Assembly (NCBI GenBank): GCA_028023455.1
Contig: JAQFVV010000158.1
Span: 1,302,001 to 1,366,000, forward strand
Origin: Epiperipatus broadwayi
Taxonomy: Eukaryota; Onychophora; Udeonychophora; Euonychophora; Peripatidae
Length of the DNA: 64,000 bases
Direction: 5' to 3'
The stretch's first letter is position 1. Every line of letters starts with the position of its first letter. The notes under the pieces are model-generated. The model saw nothing but the letters and a program-made list of their open reading frames with translations. It searched no databases and was not told the DNA's origin. This document shows positions 19,816 through 32,442 of this stretch, one piece after another. The position numbers and the translations under genes were made by a program.

Positions 19816-21559
19816 AGAATTATAATACTATACTTCTAAATGTATTCTTCCTTTAAAATAAATAACCTCTTGATTTTTTTTTTTTTTAAGTCTATTAATA
19901 TAGATCTTATTAGCACCTGATAAGGGAACTAAGTATTGTCGAAATAAATAGAGTATTACTAGTGATTGAAATAATATTTCTTTTAACGCATTATAAAAAA
20001 GATTGATCGTCGAGATACACAAATCGTACTAATGATTAGTGTAGTATTTCTTTAAACTCAGTATACGAAAGTTTGAAAATGTATTAACTATTTCAAAATG
20101 TCTAAACACTCGGTAAATTGGTCAGTTTGTGAGTAACAAATTCAGTATGTTTATATATAATGTGGATTTATTTATATATTGAATTCGGCTCCTGACAATC
20201 GTCACCAGATAGAAATGATCTTCAGATATAAGAATTAATAGTAAAGAAACTAAGCTTTGTCGGAACATGTAATCTGAGTACTATTTCTCCTTCTAACAGT
20301 CTTTTCAGCCTCCTCTTTATGTTGTTTATTTCGATGTCTTTTTTTTTTTTTACCTTGCTATCATAGGACTTTGTTATGAATTTTTCATGCACTCCAGGGC
20401 TGTGTTTGCACAATTAAATTTTCATCTTTTTATTACATACATAGAAATAATGATTCTGGTTTCAATCTTTTTTTTTTATTACTAGAAAATATGTGAATGA
20501 ATACAATATGCAAAGTCCTCAAAGTTGAGAAACAGCAATGGAGACAAGTTTTTAACCGATTGGTAGTTTTTTGTTGTGGTCTTATAAAGAATCAATATGG
20601 AATTAAAAGTTTTATTTAGTAAATGAATATATGTTTGCACAGATCCCTCTTGGTTTAAAGATTGATATATCTATTCTTAATGAAACTCATTTTCAAGAGA
20701 AAAGAGGTTTAATTGAATGATTATATATTTGTAAATTTTTTGGAAAGACAGTTCATCAATTGACTGCTTAGTGTTAGTTTCTGTGTGAAGTATAATTTAG
20801 TATCTTTTATTCTTGGAATTTTCTTGTTTTACAATGAAAAGTAAAGAATATTAAAAATTGTTTTGTACATTGTTACTTAATTTATTTTAACAGTGTTGGT
20901 TTGAAAAGAGTTTATAAAGAATGCTTTCTTACTAAATGTAATATTGCTTAAAAACTTTTTCCCCCTTGATGACTTTAATGCATGTGTTGGGATAATTGTT
21001 TACTTGTAACTCAAATTTATTGAAAACACTAGTCTTGACTCCATGAATTTTCATATAATACATGAATTAATAATTATGTGTATTATTTAAACAGAAATTT
21101 GAATATATTCATGTTAAAAGAGTGTCATCTTAGAAATTATATTGCACAGATATAAAAGGACAAAATTAAACACTTATAGGTGCAAATTATTGAAATATGG
21201 ATTAGTTAATTTCAAAATTAAAAATGATAAGATTTGATTTATATTTAACTAGCTGTGCCTGCAGTTTTGCTTGTGTTATTAAATTAAAGAAATTTAATGT
21301 AATTGATAATTAAAATATATTTAAATAATATTTACATGAATATGAAATAATAGTACATAAGATATCTACAGCAGGTAAAAATAACTGTTGTAATGCATTT
21401 TTTAACAATATTATAGGTTAACTGCTCTTGATAACTCGTGTATTACTACTTTATGTAAATATTCTTTAAATATATTTTCTCAACTACATTATAGTACATT
21501 GTTTTATTTTATTGATGTGAATGAAATAAAAATAAATATTTCTTCTGCTACAAACTATA
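19816..21559. other. AT-rich non-coding DNA, no gene seen
   Basis: No ORF with a recognised domain was found. At 19914-19948 the words 'acctgataaggg', 'aactaagtattgtcgaaat' resemble the 3' region of Penelope-like elements, as does 'aaactaagctttgtcggaac' near 20249-20268, but too little is left to call. Near 21249 'actagctgtgcctgcagttt' recalls a common invertebrate repeat end. Confidence 0.4.
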
Positions 21560-21866
21560 AATTAATAAAAACCAACACTTCTATTGTTTTTTAGCAGAGA
21601 TAATATTAATATATACCATTAAAATAATTGCCATGCGCTTTAAACACTAACATGTCCTTAAAATGCAAATTCTGTAAAACATGGACTTCTTACAAACTTA
21701 ACTCACTTTAGTGATGTCTGGTTGAATCCATGTTTTACAAAGTTTGGCTTGATAAGGGCACATTAGTGTTGAAATCGCTTGGCAGTTGCTTATTGGAATG
21801 GTATATATTAGTAATATTATCTCTGCTAAATAATAATAGAAGTGTTAGTTTTTACTAATTTATTAA
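21560..21866. mobile_element. Foldback element with degenerate hammerhead-like motif
   Basis: The left arm (21560-21690) and right arm (21722-21866) are inverted copies: outer 'aattaataaaaaccaacacttctatt', then 'tagcagagataatatta', inner 'tccatgttttaca'. The spacer is about 30 bp. On the plus strand of the right arm, 21748-21775 reads 'cttgataagggcacattagtgttgaaatc': a decayed CUGANGA, a GGCAC/GTGTT stem and GAAA. The same outward head-to-head arrangement is seen at 1695-2918, 41229-41662 and 55005-57182. Confidence 0.6.
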
Positions 21867-23458
21867 TGTGAGCAAAGTTAACCTGTGACTTTTCACACTT
21901 AAGTATAATAGTAATAAAAATAAAAGAATATAATGCAATTGATTATTAAAATATATTTCTAATTTATATATATAAGAAGAGCATATTCTGAGCAGTAGAA
22001 ATTTTTTTATTTTATTATCTAAATTCCAGTTTTGACATATTGAATACCAAATAAAAATCTCTTGCTAATTTTCTCTATTTTAATATTATTAAAAAATTTG
22101 ATTATTAAAATATGCTGGCTTCACCATTCACTGTGGACTAGATAAGACCCTAAGTCCAACCACAGAGAATGTATGTTCTTTTCTTAAAATAAATTATCAT
22201 CTGCGCAAATAATTACATAAGTTAAAGAAGGAAATTGTTTAAAGAAAAAAAAATTAATGAAATAAAATATAGAAAATTTAAATTTTTATTTGTAACTATT
22301 GTTAAAATATATGATGGCAGAAATAGGTAAGATAAATTTCTTAATTAAATAGAATCCATTGAAGAATGCAATTAATTTATGAAACATTTTAATTGAAAGA
22401 AAATTAGATAACAGGAAAAAATTTGAAACAATAGGCTACTAATAAGTAGTTTAATTAATAAAATTGAAAAAGGGTATAAATAAAGAATTTTTTTTTTGTT
22501 CTGGGTATTATGCTTACTGTGGTGTTGCTGAAGAATTAGCTTTTATTCAGAATTTTTCAGAAAGAAGTTTGCTGAAATTTACAAGACAATTTGCTGGGAA
22601 AGCTTGCTGTATTGTCTTCAAGCATAGTCTTTTTCTTTCTGTTCAGCATATATATCCATAAATCATAAAATGAGCTACTTGGCAAAAATGAGGGAATAAT
22701 CTTCTTTGCCTTCATTCTCCTGCCCATTCCTGAGACCGGAGTCATAGACATGTGAGCCAACCTGAGAACTAAAGTGCCCTGCATTCATGTCAAATGCCAT
22801 ACCCTGTTCAATAAAAATTCTTTCAATGGAAATGTGAAATAATATCAAAACTCAAAAAGGAACTGCCATGCAACATCAACGGTTTCCATTCTTATACTAG
22901 CCTTCTAGTTACTGGTAACGATTCCATGATTTGAAATATATTTGTCTCTTTTCAATGTAAATTTAAATATCTGCTCTGTTATTCTATTTATCTCTCTATA
23001 TATATTTTTGAAATTTATATGTTTGCATATTGTAAAATATATTAATTGCTTTCTTTTCTCTTTTTAAAAATATTGTAATGGGTGGTGGTTTATTACATAT
23101 AATGGTGACAATAGTTCTTATTAATTTAATTGAAAATGTGTCATTTATCTTTCCGCCATTATGCACCTATAATTAAAGATTTATTTTATATAGATATTTT
23201 ATTTAGAAAGAAAACAAAGCAAATCGCAAAAAGCGCAAATCCCATTCTTATAATTAATATTTAATTGCTAAAGAATCTGTTAATAACTATAAAAGATTCT
23301 ATTATAAAACTTCCAAAATTTTTAATTTAGCTTTTTTTTTTTGATATATATATAAAAGAGAAAGAAAATCCCGATCGATGTTTTTTTTTTAGTCAGTGAA
23401 GGGTTGCAAATTTAGAATTCTATTTTTAAAGAGCGTGAAATATAATAAACGTTCGCAT
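21867..23458. other. AT-rich non-coding DNA, no gene seen
   Basis: The sentence at about 22665-22820 is GC-richer than its surroundings and unidentified. Openings at 22464-22661 (+) and 22557-22784 (-) overlap each other and lack motifs. T-runs occur near 23331 and 23380. Confidence 0.45.
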
Positions 23459-23570
23459 TTTTTTTTTTATTTTCATATGTCATAGCATCGGCCGGAACAC
23501 AAACCCATACCCGTCTGCAACCAACTACTTGCTTGCAAGGCGGATGCGATGACCTCTCAGCTATATACAT
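23459..23570 (-). repeat. tRNA-derived SINE, minus strand
   Basis: On the minus strand: box-A-like tagctgagaggtcatcgc, 'atccgccttgcaagcaag', box-B-like ggtttgtgttcc, the shared ending 'ggccgatgctatgaca' and an A-rich tail (T-run at 23459-23470 on the plus strand). This is the same family as 16414-16513 and 14630-14710, with B box decayed. Confidence 0.7.
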
Positions 23571-24848
23571 TTGCCAATATGTATATATATTAAAGTTTTA
23601 TAAATACCGTTTCGCTCTGTGGGTAGATAGGTTAAACTTCAACTAAATCAGTAAAATATCCGCCCACTTGTGTTAGTGATCTAAATTTTATAAAAGGGAA
23701 AGTTACTATTATTTTTCTGTGGAGTTTTTAGTGGTGGTTGAGCTTTTATTAATGTTTTATGTATATATGCAAAGGGTTTCTTTTTAAATTTAAAGATCGT
23801 TTGACTGTATTTATATGGTATCGTGCACTGGGTGATCTGTGGGCATCTCAGCATGTATACAGTGCTTCTCTTTTTACCAAGTCTGCTTAGGCTAATATGC
23901 CTGCATCTGGATCTCCATGAAAATAAATAAAAATTCTGGATCTCATATCTATTTCCGATATTTCAGTGTACGTAACTGGACATTAGCATTAAAACTCCAT
24001 ATTCGAATCCGGTACACACGGTTAGTGAACGGATTTCACTTTTCTCTAACCCAGTTTAGAGATGGAGTGCTATCCGGTCTTGTATTAGCCTCTTGGTTGC
24101 TGCTATGGCTCGAGTCTCACAGCCCACAATATGCTATCACCTTAGGGCACAATATTGTATATTTATATTTATTTTGAAATCTTTCTCAAAATATTATTGG
24201 AATGTTTCAATCATAACTGGAAATTTCCTCTGGGGTCACTATTTCATTTTCTTTAGTCATTAGTAGAGGGCTGTGATTTAAATATGTCAAAAAAGTGTTT
24301 AGTTGAGTTTGATCATGTATTTATTACCATGTCTTCTCTCCATAGAGTTAATGAATTATGTCTCTCTCTTGAATTTTTTGTAGCCCATCCATTGGCTGGA
24401 AATATTTTTTTTTTAAAAAAGGGGATTTTTCATATATATCTGTATATGGTTGTAGGGTAACAGCCTGCTGCTCAATCAGTGAATCTTTGTAGAATCTTGC
24501 TAGGCATAACTAATAATAGTTTTTTTTTGTCTGTCATTCACTATCATTAAAACTCTGTAGTATTGTTTGTTTTTCTTTGTGTGACACACATATATAAATC
24601 TGGTCATTATATATATATCTACATGTTAAAATTCATTTTGTGGACTTATCTCTCCCTAACCACCGGTCATACATTAGGAATAAATTCTAGTGTCGTTCAG
24701 GGAGTAAATCACTTAATAGCAATCTGGAGGAGTATGTGAGGTTCGAACCCCCTCTACCTGCATCTCTAGGTTAGGTTAAAGCAGCTCTACTTTTCATATT
24801 ATTACAGTACCTATTATATTTTCAAACTATAACAGTAGCAGAAAATTT
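23571..24848. other. Intergenic DNA with mildly GC-richer patches, no gene confirmed
   Basis: The 86-codon opening at 23917-24177 lies in a GC-richer patch and shows no domain I know. Two phrases with a B-box look, 'attcgaatccggtac' near 24001 and 'aggttcgaaccccc' near 24740, may be remains of tRNA-like repeats, but no matching box A or fold was found. Confidence 0.4.
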
Positions 24849-25559
24849 GGTACTCATTAAGAGTGCATTCTCTGCCATTTTGGTTTTTATGGGGAGCTCT
24901 AAACCAACCACCAACACAACTAAGCGCTAAAAAAAATCACATAACACCGGTGAGCATTGGAAGTGTTTCAATTATTTTGACCATTAGTTTAAAAATCGCA
25001 CTTTCCATCCAAAATTAAAAACTAAATGCATAAATTTTGTAGAACTATGCTCAATCAAAAAAAAAAATCAAATATCATCTAGAAAACAAAATATCAAGCA
25101 TATTAGGAATTAGAATATGACCCCCAAAAAAATATCCTGCCACCATAATCACATGATAAAAATGTCAAATTATTATGGCAATCAAATATGAAAAAATAAC
25201 TACGAAATGTTAGTGTAGCTACATGATGAAAACAAAAAAAATAGCAAAATTCAATATTTCAGCAACAACTTGTAGCAAAAAGCAAATGTATCAATGGGCA
25301 AAAAAAAAAATCCAATACCATATGACCAATAACATGTGACTAACACTTAGTGCTCATTTTTTCATATTTGTTTGCTGTAATAATTTATCTTTTGGTCACG
25401 TTTTTTTTTCCTCCGTTGATATATTTGCTTTGTGCTAAAAGTTATTTCTTGAGTTTTTAATTTTGCTATTTTTTTTTTGCGCTTGGTTTTGTCCATGGTG
25501 GGTTTAGGGCTCTCCTTAGAAACCAAAAAAAGGTGGAGAGTGCATTCTAAATGAGTACC
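24849..25559. mobile_element. 711-bp TIR element of the 'GAGTGCRCTCTC' MITE family
   Basis: Inverted ends of at least 57 bp: left 24849-24905 (ggtactcattaagagtgcat, tctctgccattttgg, gagctctaaacc) and right 25503-25559. Inside the ends come a 'aagcgc' and then A-rich interior without ORF. The terminal words recur in the short elements at 29319-29400 and 30731-30904. No transposase is present, so it would depend on an autonomous relative. Confidence 0.7.
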
Positions 25560-26370
25560 AAAAATTTGATAATTAAAATTGATGTATTGAATGCCAAATA
25601 AAATATTTACTTGCTATATTCTCTCCATTTCTCTAGCTGTCCCCTTACATTAATAGAAAGTTTGACAAAATATATTTATGCAATATTTACATGAAATAAT
25701 TATCAATAACAATATCACAAAATAACTTTTATTAAATACAATAAACAATAATTTTAAAATAAATTTATATTTTTCATGTGATAATTTTTAAAATGGCTAT
25801 AAAATCTTAATGTCATAATATATGCAAGTGAGAAATTAAATATGTGGTAGATTTATTCGATAAAATTTTACTTGGATTACCAAAATCTAATATCTCTTTA
25901 TTTCTCTAATTTTTTTTTTTTTTCATTATGTAAACCACAATATTTTATTTTATTAAGTGAGAATATACTTGAAGGGAAATAGTATGTTTATCAAATTCAT
26001 TTTTTCTCTTGCTGTACCCATCACATTTTAAAATGTACTTTTTAACTTGTTAAATATATTTAAACTGACATCCTAAACATTTATCAATTTCATGGTAAAA
26101 GTTTATCTAATTCAATAGTATTCTTCATACTGCATAGTGCCATTTTAAATTTTACTTTAACACATGTTAAAATTAAATATATATTTAAATTGGAATCCTA
26201 AAAGTTTATCAAATCCATTATTATAACTGATCTAAATTGGCATTATTTAAATGAGAAATTAAATATGTGATTACAAATGCAATTTGATTAATTTAAAATA
26301 TATTTACAAAATCAAATTTTACTTTGCTTTATCAAAAATTATAATTTTTGTTTAAAAAATTTTTCAATTG
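25560..26370. other. AT-rich non-coding DNA, no gene seen
   Basis: Nothing supported. It contains a T-run near 25911-25923 and a loosely repeated phrase 'aaattaaatatgtg' (25834, 26250). Confidence 0.5.
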
Positions 26371-26572
26371 ATGTGATGTGATGCACTGTGACTTCTCCTT
26401 AAATGGAGTCAGGAATCTCTCAGCAACTATGCCCAGAGAAAGCCACTTTACTTCCATTCCCCACTCTAAGTTTTCCCATATTCTGCTCTATCCCATTTCC
26501 ACAACATAAGCTTTGTCAACTCTATGGCCTTTATATCTAGATCCCCCTTATCTTTTCCCAAACCCAGCATAA
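26371..26572 (+). repeat. Dispersed repeat R14, copy 3
   Basis: Matches 14208-14432 in order, and also keeps 'ggagtcaggaatctctcagc', lost in part from the 14.2-kb copy but present in the 11.6-kb one. The three copies together outline a repeat of at least 220 bp. Confidence 0.7.
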
Positions 26573-29318
26573 AAACCAATAACCCACTTTCTACATAATC
26601 ACTTTTTTCATATTTATTCTTCTATAACTTCATTATTTGTATCTTACTGTTTTCATGCATTTACATTCAATTAACAGTTGTCTAATATTTTCTATTCCTT
26701 CCTTATACAATTTGTAAGCTTTTCATCAGTGCTGCCCTCTTTTTATGATGTCGTTTGAAAACAATTGCAATATAGATTTTTTTTTTTTAACTTAACAATT
26801 TTTATTGATGGTATATGGTTACATAGTTTATATTAGTTTAGGTATAAAGTATCTATTAGATATGTACTGTAAGAGTAATATGAGAAAATAAGAAAACATC
26901 GTTGTCATCCTCCCCAAATAATACAAATTATAGAATGAACATGAATATGAGCAGGGACAAATGTGTAGTTATAAGTATACTAATAGCATGTTATGAACTA
27001 TAAATTATCCAGCATTATGCATGAAAATCCATTCAACAAACCACCCTAGCATTGCACAGTTTAAATCAAATCATCAATAATCATTCAGTTGTGTTTGGAT
27101 TTAAAAGAGGTACATTATAAACAGACTAATTATCTAGCCATTGCTAAATCTAAGACATTAATTATGAATAACTAGTTGGATACACAAACTTCAATACTAA
27201 TCCATCACTCATAAAAATAAATGGTAGGATATCGATACTTGCTGATCATCCTCCATGCTCTGGCCATATGGTACCATGAGGGTATTGACCAACTATAAAC
27301 TAAATTTTGAATAAGAAAAAACAATGCAGTGAATGAACTTTCAGTATAATACCTTTATGTGATCCAGAGTTATCATCTGGATATCCAAACCTTGTAACCA
27401 TAGAACTAACCGTTATGCTCTAGCGCTAGCTCAACATTGTAAGGCTGAACTATGAATGAAATAAATAAATATAATAGCTTATTCTAAATAATTTATAGGT
27501 TTACTGTAATTAAATAGCTTTACTGGGATAATTTAAAAGTCTAAAGCACTAAGCTATTTTGAAATCAAATCACATACTCTTCAATTCATAGAATAGATAG
27601 CTGAACGAATGACAACCTTAACACAAAGATATTTTTATAAACAATTATTTAATAAATTAACTTGTTAATAATTCAGAAAATTAAAAAATTACATGATACT
27701 ATGATAATTCAAATTAAATACATTTTGTCAAAATTATATTTTTATATAATAAAAAAAAAAAGACTAAGTAGTGGATTTTATTCATTAAATTAATTAATTT
27801 TTGCTTCCATTATGTTATTTCCTTTTCAGTAAGTAAAATTGAAAACAACTTTTCAATCAGATAAGGGCATTTTAAATTAGCTTAAGCCCCCCTTTTTTTT
27901 TTTACAATCAGAGGTAAATTAGCTTAGCCCTTTGTATAATTTTGGAGAGAAAATAAATGAATAAAGAAAACATGTTTCAAAAGAAATGTTAAATTTAATA
28001 AAATTTAAATAATTTAAAACCTTTTTTTTTATTTTAAAAAGAAAAATTAAATGAATTAAAATTTTTTTTTTCATTTTAAAAAAAAGGACTAATAAAATTA
28101 TTAATTAATGTCAATATTGTTGGTCAATTTAAAATATGTAATGTGCACATTGAAGAAAATACATTTAACCATGATTTTATTTTTTTGTAGAGTCCTTCTT
28201 TGACACTTATAATTTCCAGTTTTTATGTAGGTTTTTTTTTTGAAGGCTTCTCAATTCTAAGCTAATGTACATAGTTAATTTTTTCCATTTTGCAATAGAA
28301 TATTTTCAGGTTTCATAGCCTAAATTTATCTATTTTGCAATCTCATAATTTGACAGGACATCTTTGCACATAAAGATAGAGACATTCATGCTCTTGGGTG
28401 GAGTGTAGATTATTTCAGGGATATTTTCTTTTTTATATTTTTTTTCAGTGAAGCAGGTTATATGGAAGTAGATGATGTTTAGTTTTTAGCTAAACTTAGC
28501 ATGTGATTTTAATTTAAAAAAACTTTTTTTTCAGCTAAACTTATAGTGGTCTCTACACAGCTAAATTCTCCTACTGACTTTTTCAGCAGCTTGTTCAGAA
28601 CTGACAGCTCTTCTCAATGGCTTGGTTAAAAATTCTACTATTCCCTTCAATAGCTTTATTAAGAGTGTCCTCTTCTTATAAGACACTGAGGTCTTCTGAT
28701 TTATCCACATCACTATTTTTAGAACAATCCTGTTTCTACATGATAAAATTTACTACTAACTAATTAGGTCTAATTTTACAAAAACAATTCAGCTATTTCC
28801 CTTTTTTTATTGTAAAACAAGTCATAAAAACTTCTCTTGTATCTCTTTTACACTTATATCAATATAATAAGTTAATCTTTTAATTATCTTTAATTTAGAG
28901 AGAGAGAGAGAGAGGCAAAGAGAAAAGAAAAAAACTAACTAATTAAAATAAAATTTAACAAAAATGTTAGAACTTTTTTTAAAAAAAAAAAAAGTATTAT
29001 TAAACGTAAAACTTTATCTACTTTATCTCTCTTAAAAAGTTAAAATTAAAAATTGTTAAATAATTTACTGAAGATAAAAATTTTATCACAGTACTTTTCA
29101 AAATTAAAACTTATGGATAATTAAAATTATTAAAAAGAGAGAACAAAAGAAATTGTTTATTTTATCTTATACTTTTCTATTTTTTACAATCATTTTTAAA
29201 TTATAGCACATTTCAAATATTCACTTTACGTTTTTAAAAAAATTGAAAATTCTCGTATTATGTGGTACATAAAGTATTTAAATTGAATATTATTTTCTCA
29301 TTAATTAAATAATTCAGT
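26573..29318. other. AT-rich non-coding DNA, no gene seen
   Basis: Long stretch without supported features. It contains T-runs (26769, 27893, 28021, 28065), a short (GA)9 microsatellite near 28899-28915, and an A-run near 28981. A less AT-rich section at about 26870-27430 is unidentified. Confidence 0.5.
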
Positions 29319-29400
29319 ACAGATTGAGAGTGCACTCTGCCATTTTGAATTCTAATAACTGTCCAAAACCACTGCTGACACATCCAAGCAATAAATGATA
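29319..29400. mobile_element. Half copy of the 'GAGTGCRCTCTC' MITE
   Basis: 'agattgagagtgcactctgccattttgaattctaa' then 'actgtccaaaaccactgctgacacat..aagcaat' matches the left arm of 30731-30904. No matching right arm was found downstream, so it is one arm or a truncated element. Confidence 0.6.
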
Positions 29401-30262
29401 TCAAATAATCCACACAGGGTCACGATATGACCATTTATTAAAAAACACAATTTACATCAACAATTAAAAAATTAAAGTGCAAATTTTATATAACTATGCT
29501 TGATTAAATTATGTAACTAAAATGTACAAAATATAAAAATTGGGCTGTACAAATAAATTTCCAAATACTAAAAGCTTATAATTTCTAATATACATAAATG
29601 TTGAATAAATGTAGAAACAATTGCCAAAGGATATTAATTCTGTAATAATAAATCACATTTTATATTAACATTAGCTGAAAAAATAATTGTCTAAAGTAAA
29701 GAATATTAATTTTTCAATTAATAAAAAATTAATAAGTCAGATTTTTTCTTACCAAAGCGAGTAATACTGTGTGCTTCATTTCTCCCATTTTATTATTTAT
29801 TGATGGATGGATAAAAAGAATTTAAATGATAGAGATTTATTCAGTAAATTTCTCAAAGATGCTAATGCTACCTACTGACAGTGAAAAGATTAGTGTTTAT
29901 CTTATTTAAAAACAAATATTTCTTTTACATTTGAAATTACAAATTTTTATCAAAATCTTAAATTTTTTTTTAACATGTTTTCATGTTCATTTGTTGATGA
30001 TAAACATCACTTTGATGTTAATAGATAGAAAATGTAAATAGATATCTAGATTTGTATCAATTTCAATATTTCATAAGGACTTCACATGATCAAGTGTAGA
30101 TCCGATATCCATGTCAGGAGATCAAATGGGAACAACGCCATTTTTTTATCTTCATTTTTTTTTTCTAACTACATGTAAAAAGAAAACATGCAACATCAGT
30201 TTCTTTCTGGTAAGAAAAAATGTAATTAATTGTAAAATTATCTGCTTTATTTCAGCCAATTT
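29401..30262. other. AT-rich non-coding DNA, no gene seen
   Basis: No supported feature; the 61-codon opening at 30111-30296 is of low-complexity composition. Confidence 0.5.
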
Positions 30263-30727
30263 TTCAGCATGTGGTTATAGGCATATATTGTTATAAAATT
30301 CGTATTTTAGAAGTTATAACCTTTCAGTAATTCGAAAATATGAGCTTGGTTTAATCAATTTTACATTGTTTCAACATATGGTTATAAGCTTATATTGCAA
30401 TAAAATTTGTATTTTAGAAGTTATAAGCTTTTAGTATTTCGAAATTATAAACTTGCTTTGATCAATTTTACATTATTTCAACATGTGGGTATAGGTATAT
30501 ATTTTAATAAAATTTGTATTTTAGAAGTTATAAGCCTTTAGTATTTCAAAACTATAAGCTTGGTTAGATCTCACTTCTCCATTTTTTGGATGATATGAAG
30601 TAATGTCCAAAATATCCTTCCCTCTCCCTGCATCCTTCGGCACTTCGTGCTGTCATTATTGTAATAAAATTCAGATTTCACAAGTTATAAGCTTTTAGAT
30701 TTTGAAATTATAAGCTTGGTTTGATCA
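30263..30727. repeat. Tandem repeat, 107-bp period, three units plus a diverged fourth
   Basis: Units begin near 30264, 30371 and 30478 with 'tca(g/a)catrtgg(t/g)tatar', followed by 'ttttagaagttataagc(t)ttttagtattt', 'tataagcttggtttgatc'. After about 75 unrelated bases (30575-30650) a fourth partial unit follows at 30650-30727. The MITE at 30731 begins right at its end. Confidence 0.75.
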
Positions 30728-30730
30728 GAC

Positions 30731-30904
30731 CAAATTAGAGAGTGCTCTCTATTATTTTGAATTCTAAGAACTGCCAAAACCACCGCTGACACATTGAAGC
30801 AATCTCGTGTGCATTATTTAATGTCATTTATAGCTTGGAGGTGTCAGTGGTAGTTTTGGGTGATCCTTAGAATTCAAAATGGTGGAGAGCACACTCTAAA
30901 TTAA
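30731..30904. mobile_element. 174-bp foldback MITE
   Basis: Arms at 30731-30805 and 30830-30904 are inverted copies: 'aattagagagtgctctct', 'attttgaattctaagaactgccaaaaccaccgctgacac'. The loop is about 25 bp. It belongs to the same family as 24849-25559 by its 'gagtgy.ctctc..c.attttg' end. Confidence 0.8.
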
Positions 30905-31553
30905 CACCAATAATTCTAAATTTAAGAAATTTATAATAATGGTATGGCCAGAGTTAGCTACTGCCTACAATATTACAATATATTGTTACCGTACGCCCTA
31001 TTTATCTTTATCCGTACGTTCCTAAAAGAGATCGAGAGCTCCGAAACAAACATGACATAGCGTAAAGCTTTATTTATTTTCTTATATCGATAACTGTTCA
31101 CTATCAATACAAGGGGGCGCCAGATACGATGATTTAATTACAATTTAACTTCTCGCATCACCTTACGTCATATCAAAACGATTTCGAAGTCTAATCCCGC
31201 CCACAAGCTCAAACTCCCAGCATGGACCAATAGGGTCACTCAGGGTCGCGATGTAATTATTTCTAAATTACTCTTCTGGTAAAAGACGCTATATTAACTA
31301 ATGGATAAGACGCTTGATTGATTAATAGGTCGATCCAAGCATTGGACCTGGTCATTGCGTCGTGTAGGGAACCAATACGATTACTCGTTTATGTCTCGAA
31401 ACAATTAGAAGCTATAAGACCATCCCCCCATATCATACCGTCCGGTAGAATTATTTACTCCAGCTTTACTTATAATTTATTGACATTTATTTATACTTTT
31501 TATAATAGGCCCTCCCAAATCTTAAATCTATCTTAACTACGGAATAAATAAAT

Positions 31554-31581
31554 AAACATCGTGACTTACGGCACGATGTTT
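31554..31581. other. Perfect 10-bp hairpin
   Basis: The arms aaacatcgtg (31554-31563) and cacgatgttt (31572-31581) pair perfectly around the loop acttacgg. It lies directly after an AATAAA-rich phrase, so it may belong to a transcript 3' end. Confidence 0.6.
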
Positions 31582-32390
31582 GTAAATGACATTTTAAAAA
31601 AAGAAACAAAGGTTAAGAAAGATAAATCTAAAGTAATATAATTAATTATATGAATAAATGATAACTTTATTAATAATCAAAACGAAAATATAAAATAAAG
31701 ATTTAATTATAGGAAATGATTTGAGAAATGCTCGACTTGTTTAAATACTGAACAAATTTATTGAATATAAAAAAAAAGCAATATTGATTAAAAGTTTTAT
31801 TTACACGCACACACACGCATTTATACATTCGCACAGAAAAGAACATATTATATATCATAAAATATGGATGATAGAATATAAATTTCATTTTAGATTTTGA
31901 AGGTAAGTGTTATAACTTATAAAATATTAATTAGGGTCAAAGTTCATATTTGAAAGTCCTGATTTCTAAATTTGAGGGATTGCATAATGTTCGATTTTAC
32001 GAAGGTTGAGATTACAATAATAAGTTACAATAATAAGTTTTAAATATAATGAATTACGGAACATTTTATAGTTTAATTTACGAAAAATCAAAGTTAGTTA
32101 CTTATGAGATTGCCTTTTTAAAAGTTTACGTATGGAATGAATGAAAGCATAAAAAATAAAGTGTTTACCTAGGATTTTGGCTTAGTCTTCCGCTGCTTCT
32201 AATTAAAATAAAGGTTTGAACATGGGAGATGATGTTTTCCATAATGAGGTTATTCATTTCTTTTAAAGTTGAGCATAATAAGTCTGGATGATTCATGGGT
32301 TTCACGGAACATTATTGGAATGGTTGGAGCACTAATTTCAGATGGTAATATTGTTAAGTATTCATAGCGACGGAGATGTTCTGGTGGCGG

Positions 32391-32442
32391 AGCGTCGATC
32401 AATCACTGAAGGGTTTCCTAGCCCCTCATGACAACCGACGCT
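32391..32442. other. Nested inverted repeat in the GC-richer island
   Basis: Outer arms agcgtcg (32391-32397) and cgacgct (32436-32442) enclose an inner GGG/CCC pair ('agggtttcctagcccct'). It may form an RNA structure; function is unknown. Confidence 0.4.

Noticed and set aside
19914-20270. Further hammerhead or Penelope-like remnants (acctgataaggg / attgtcgaaat and ctttgtcggaac)
   Set aside because: Wording resembles Penelope-like 3' regions, but stem II cannot be formed and no element boundaries were found.
24001-24760. tRNA genes suggested by 'ttcgaatcc' and 'ggttcgaacccc'
   Set aside because: No acceptor stem, D-arm or anticodon arm could be placed around either B-box-like word.
32391-32442. 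Another hammerhead in the GC-richer island
   Set aside because: 'cactgaaggg...' looks inviting but no GAAA segment lies at the right distance on either strand.
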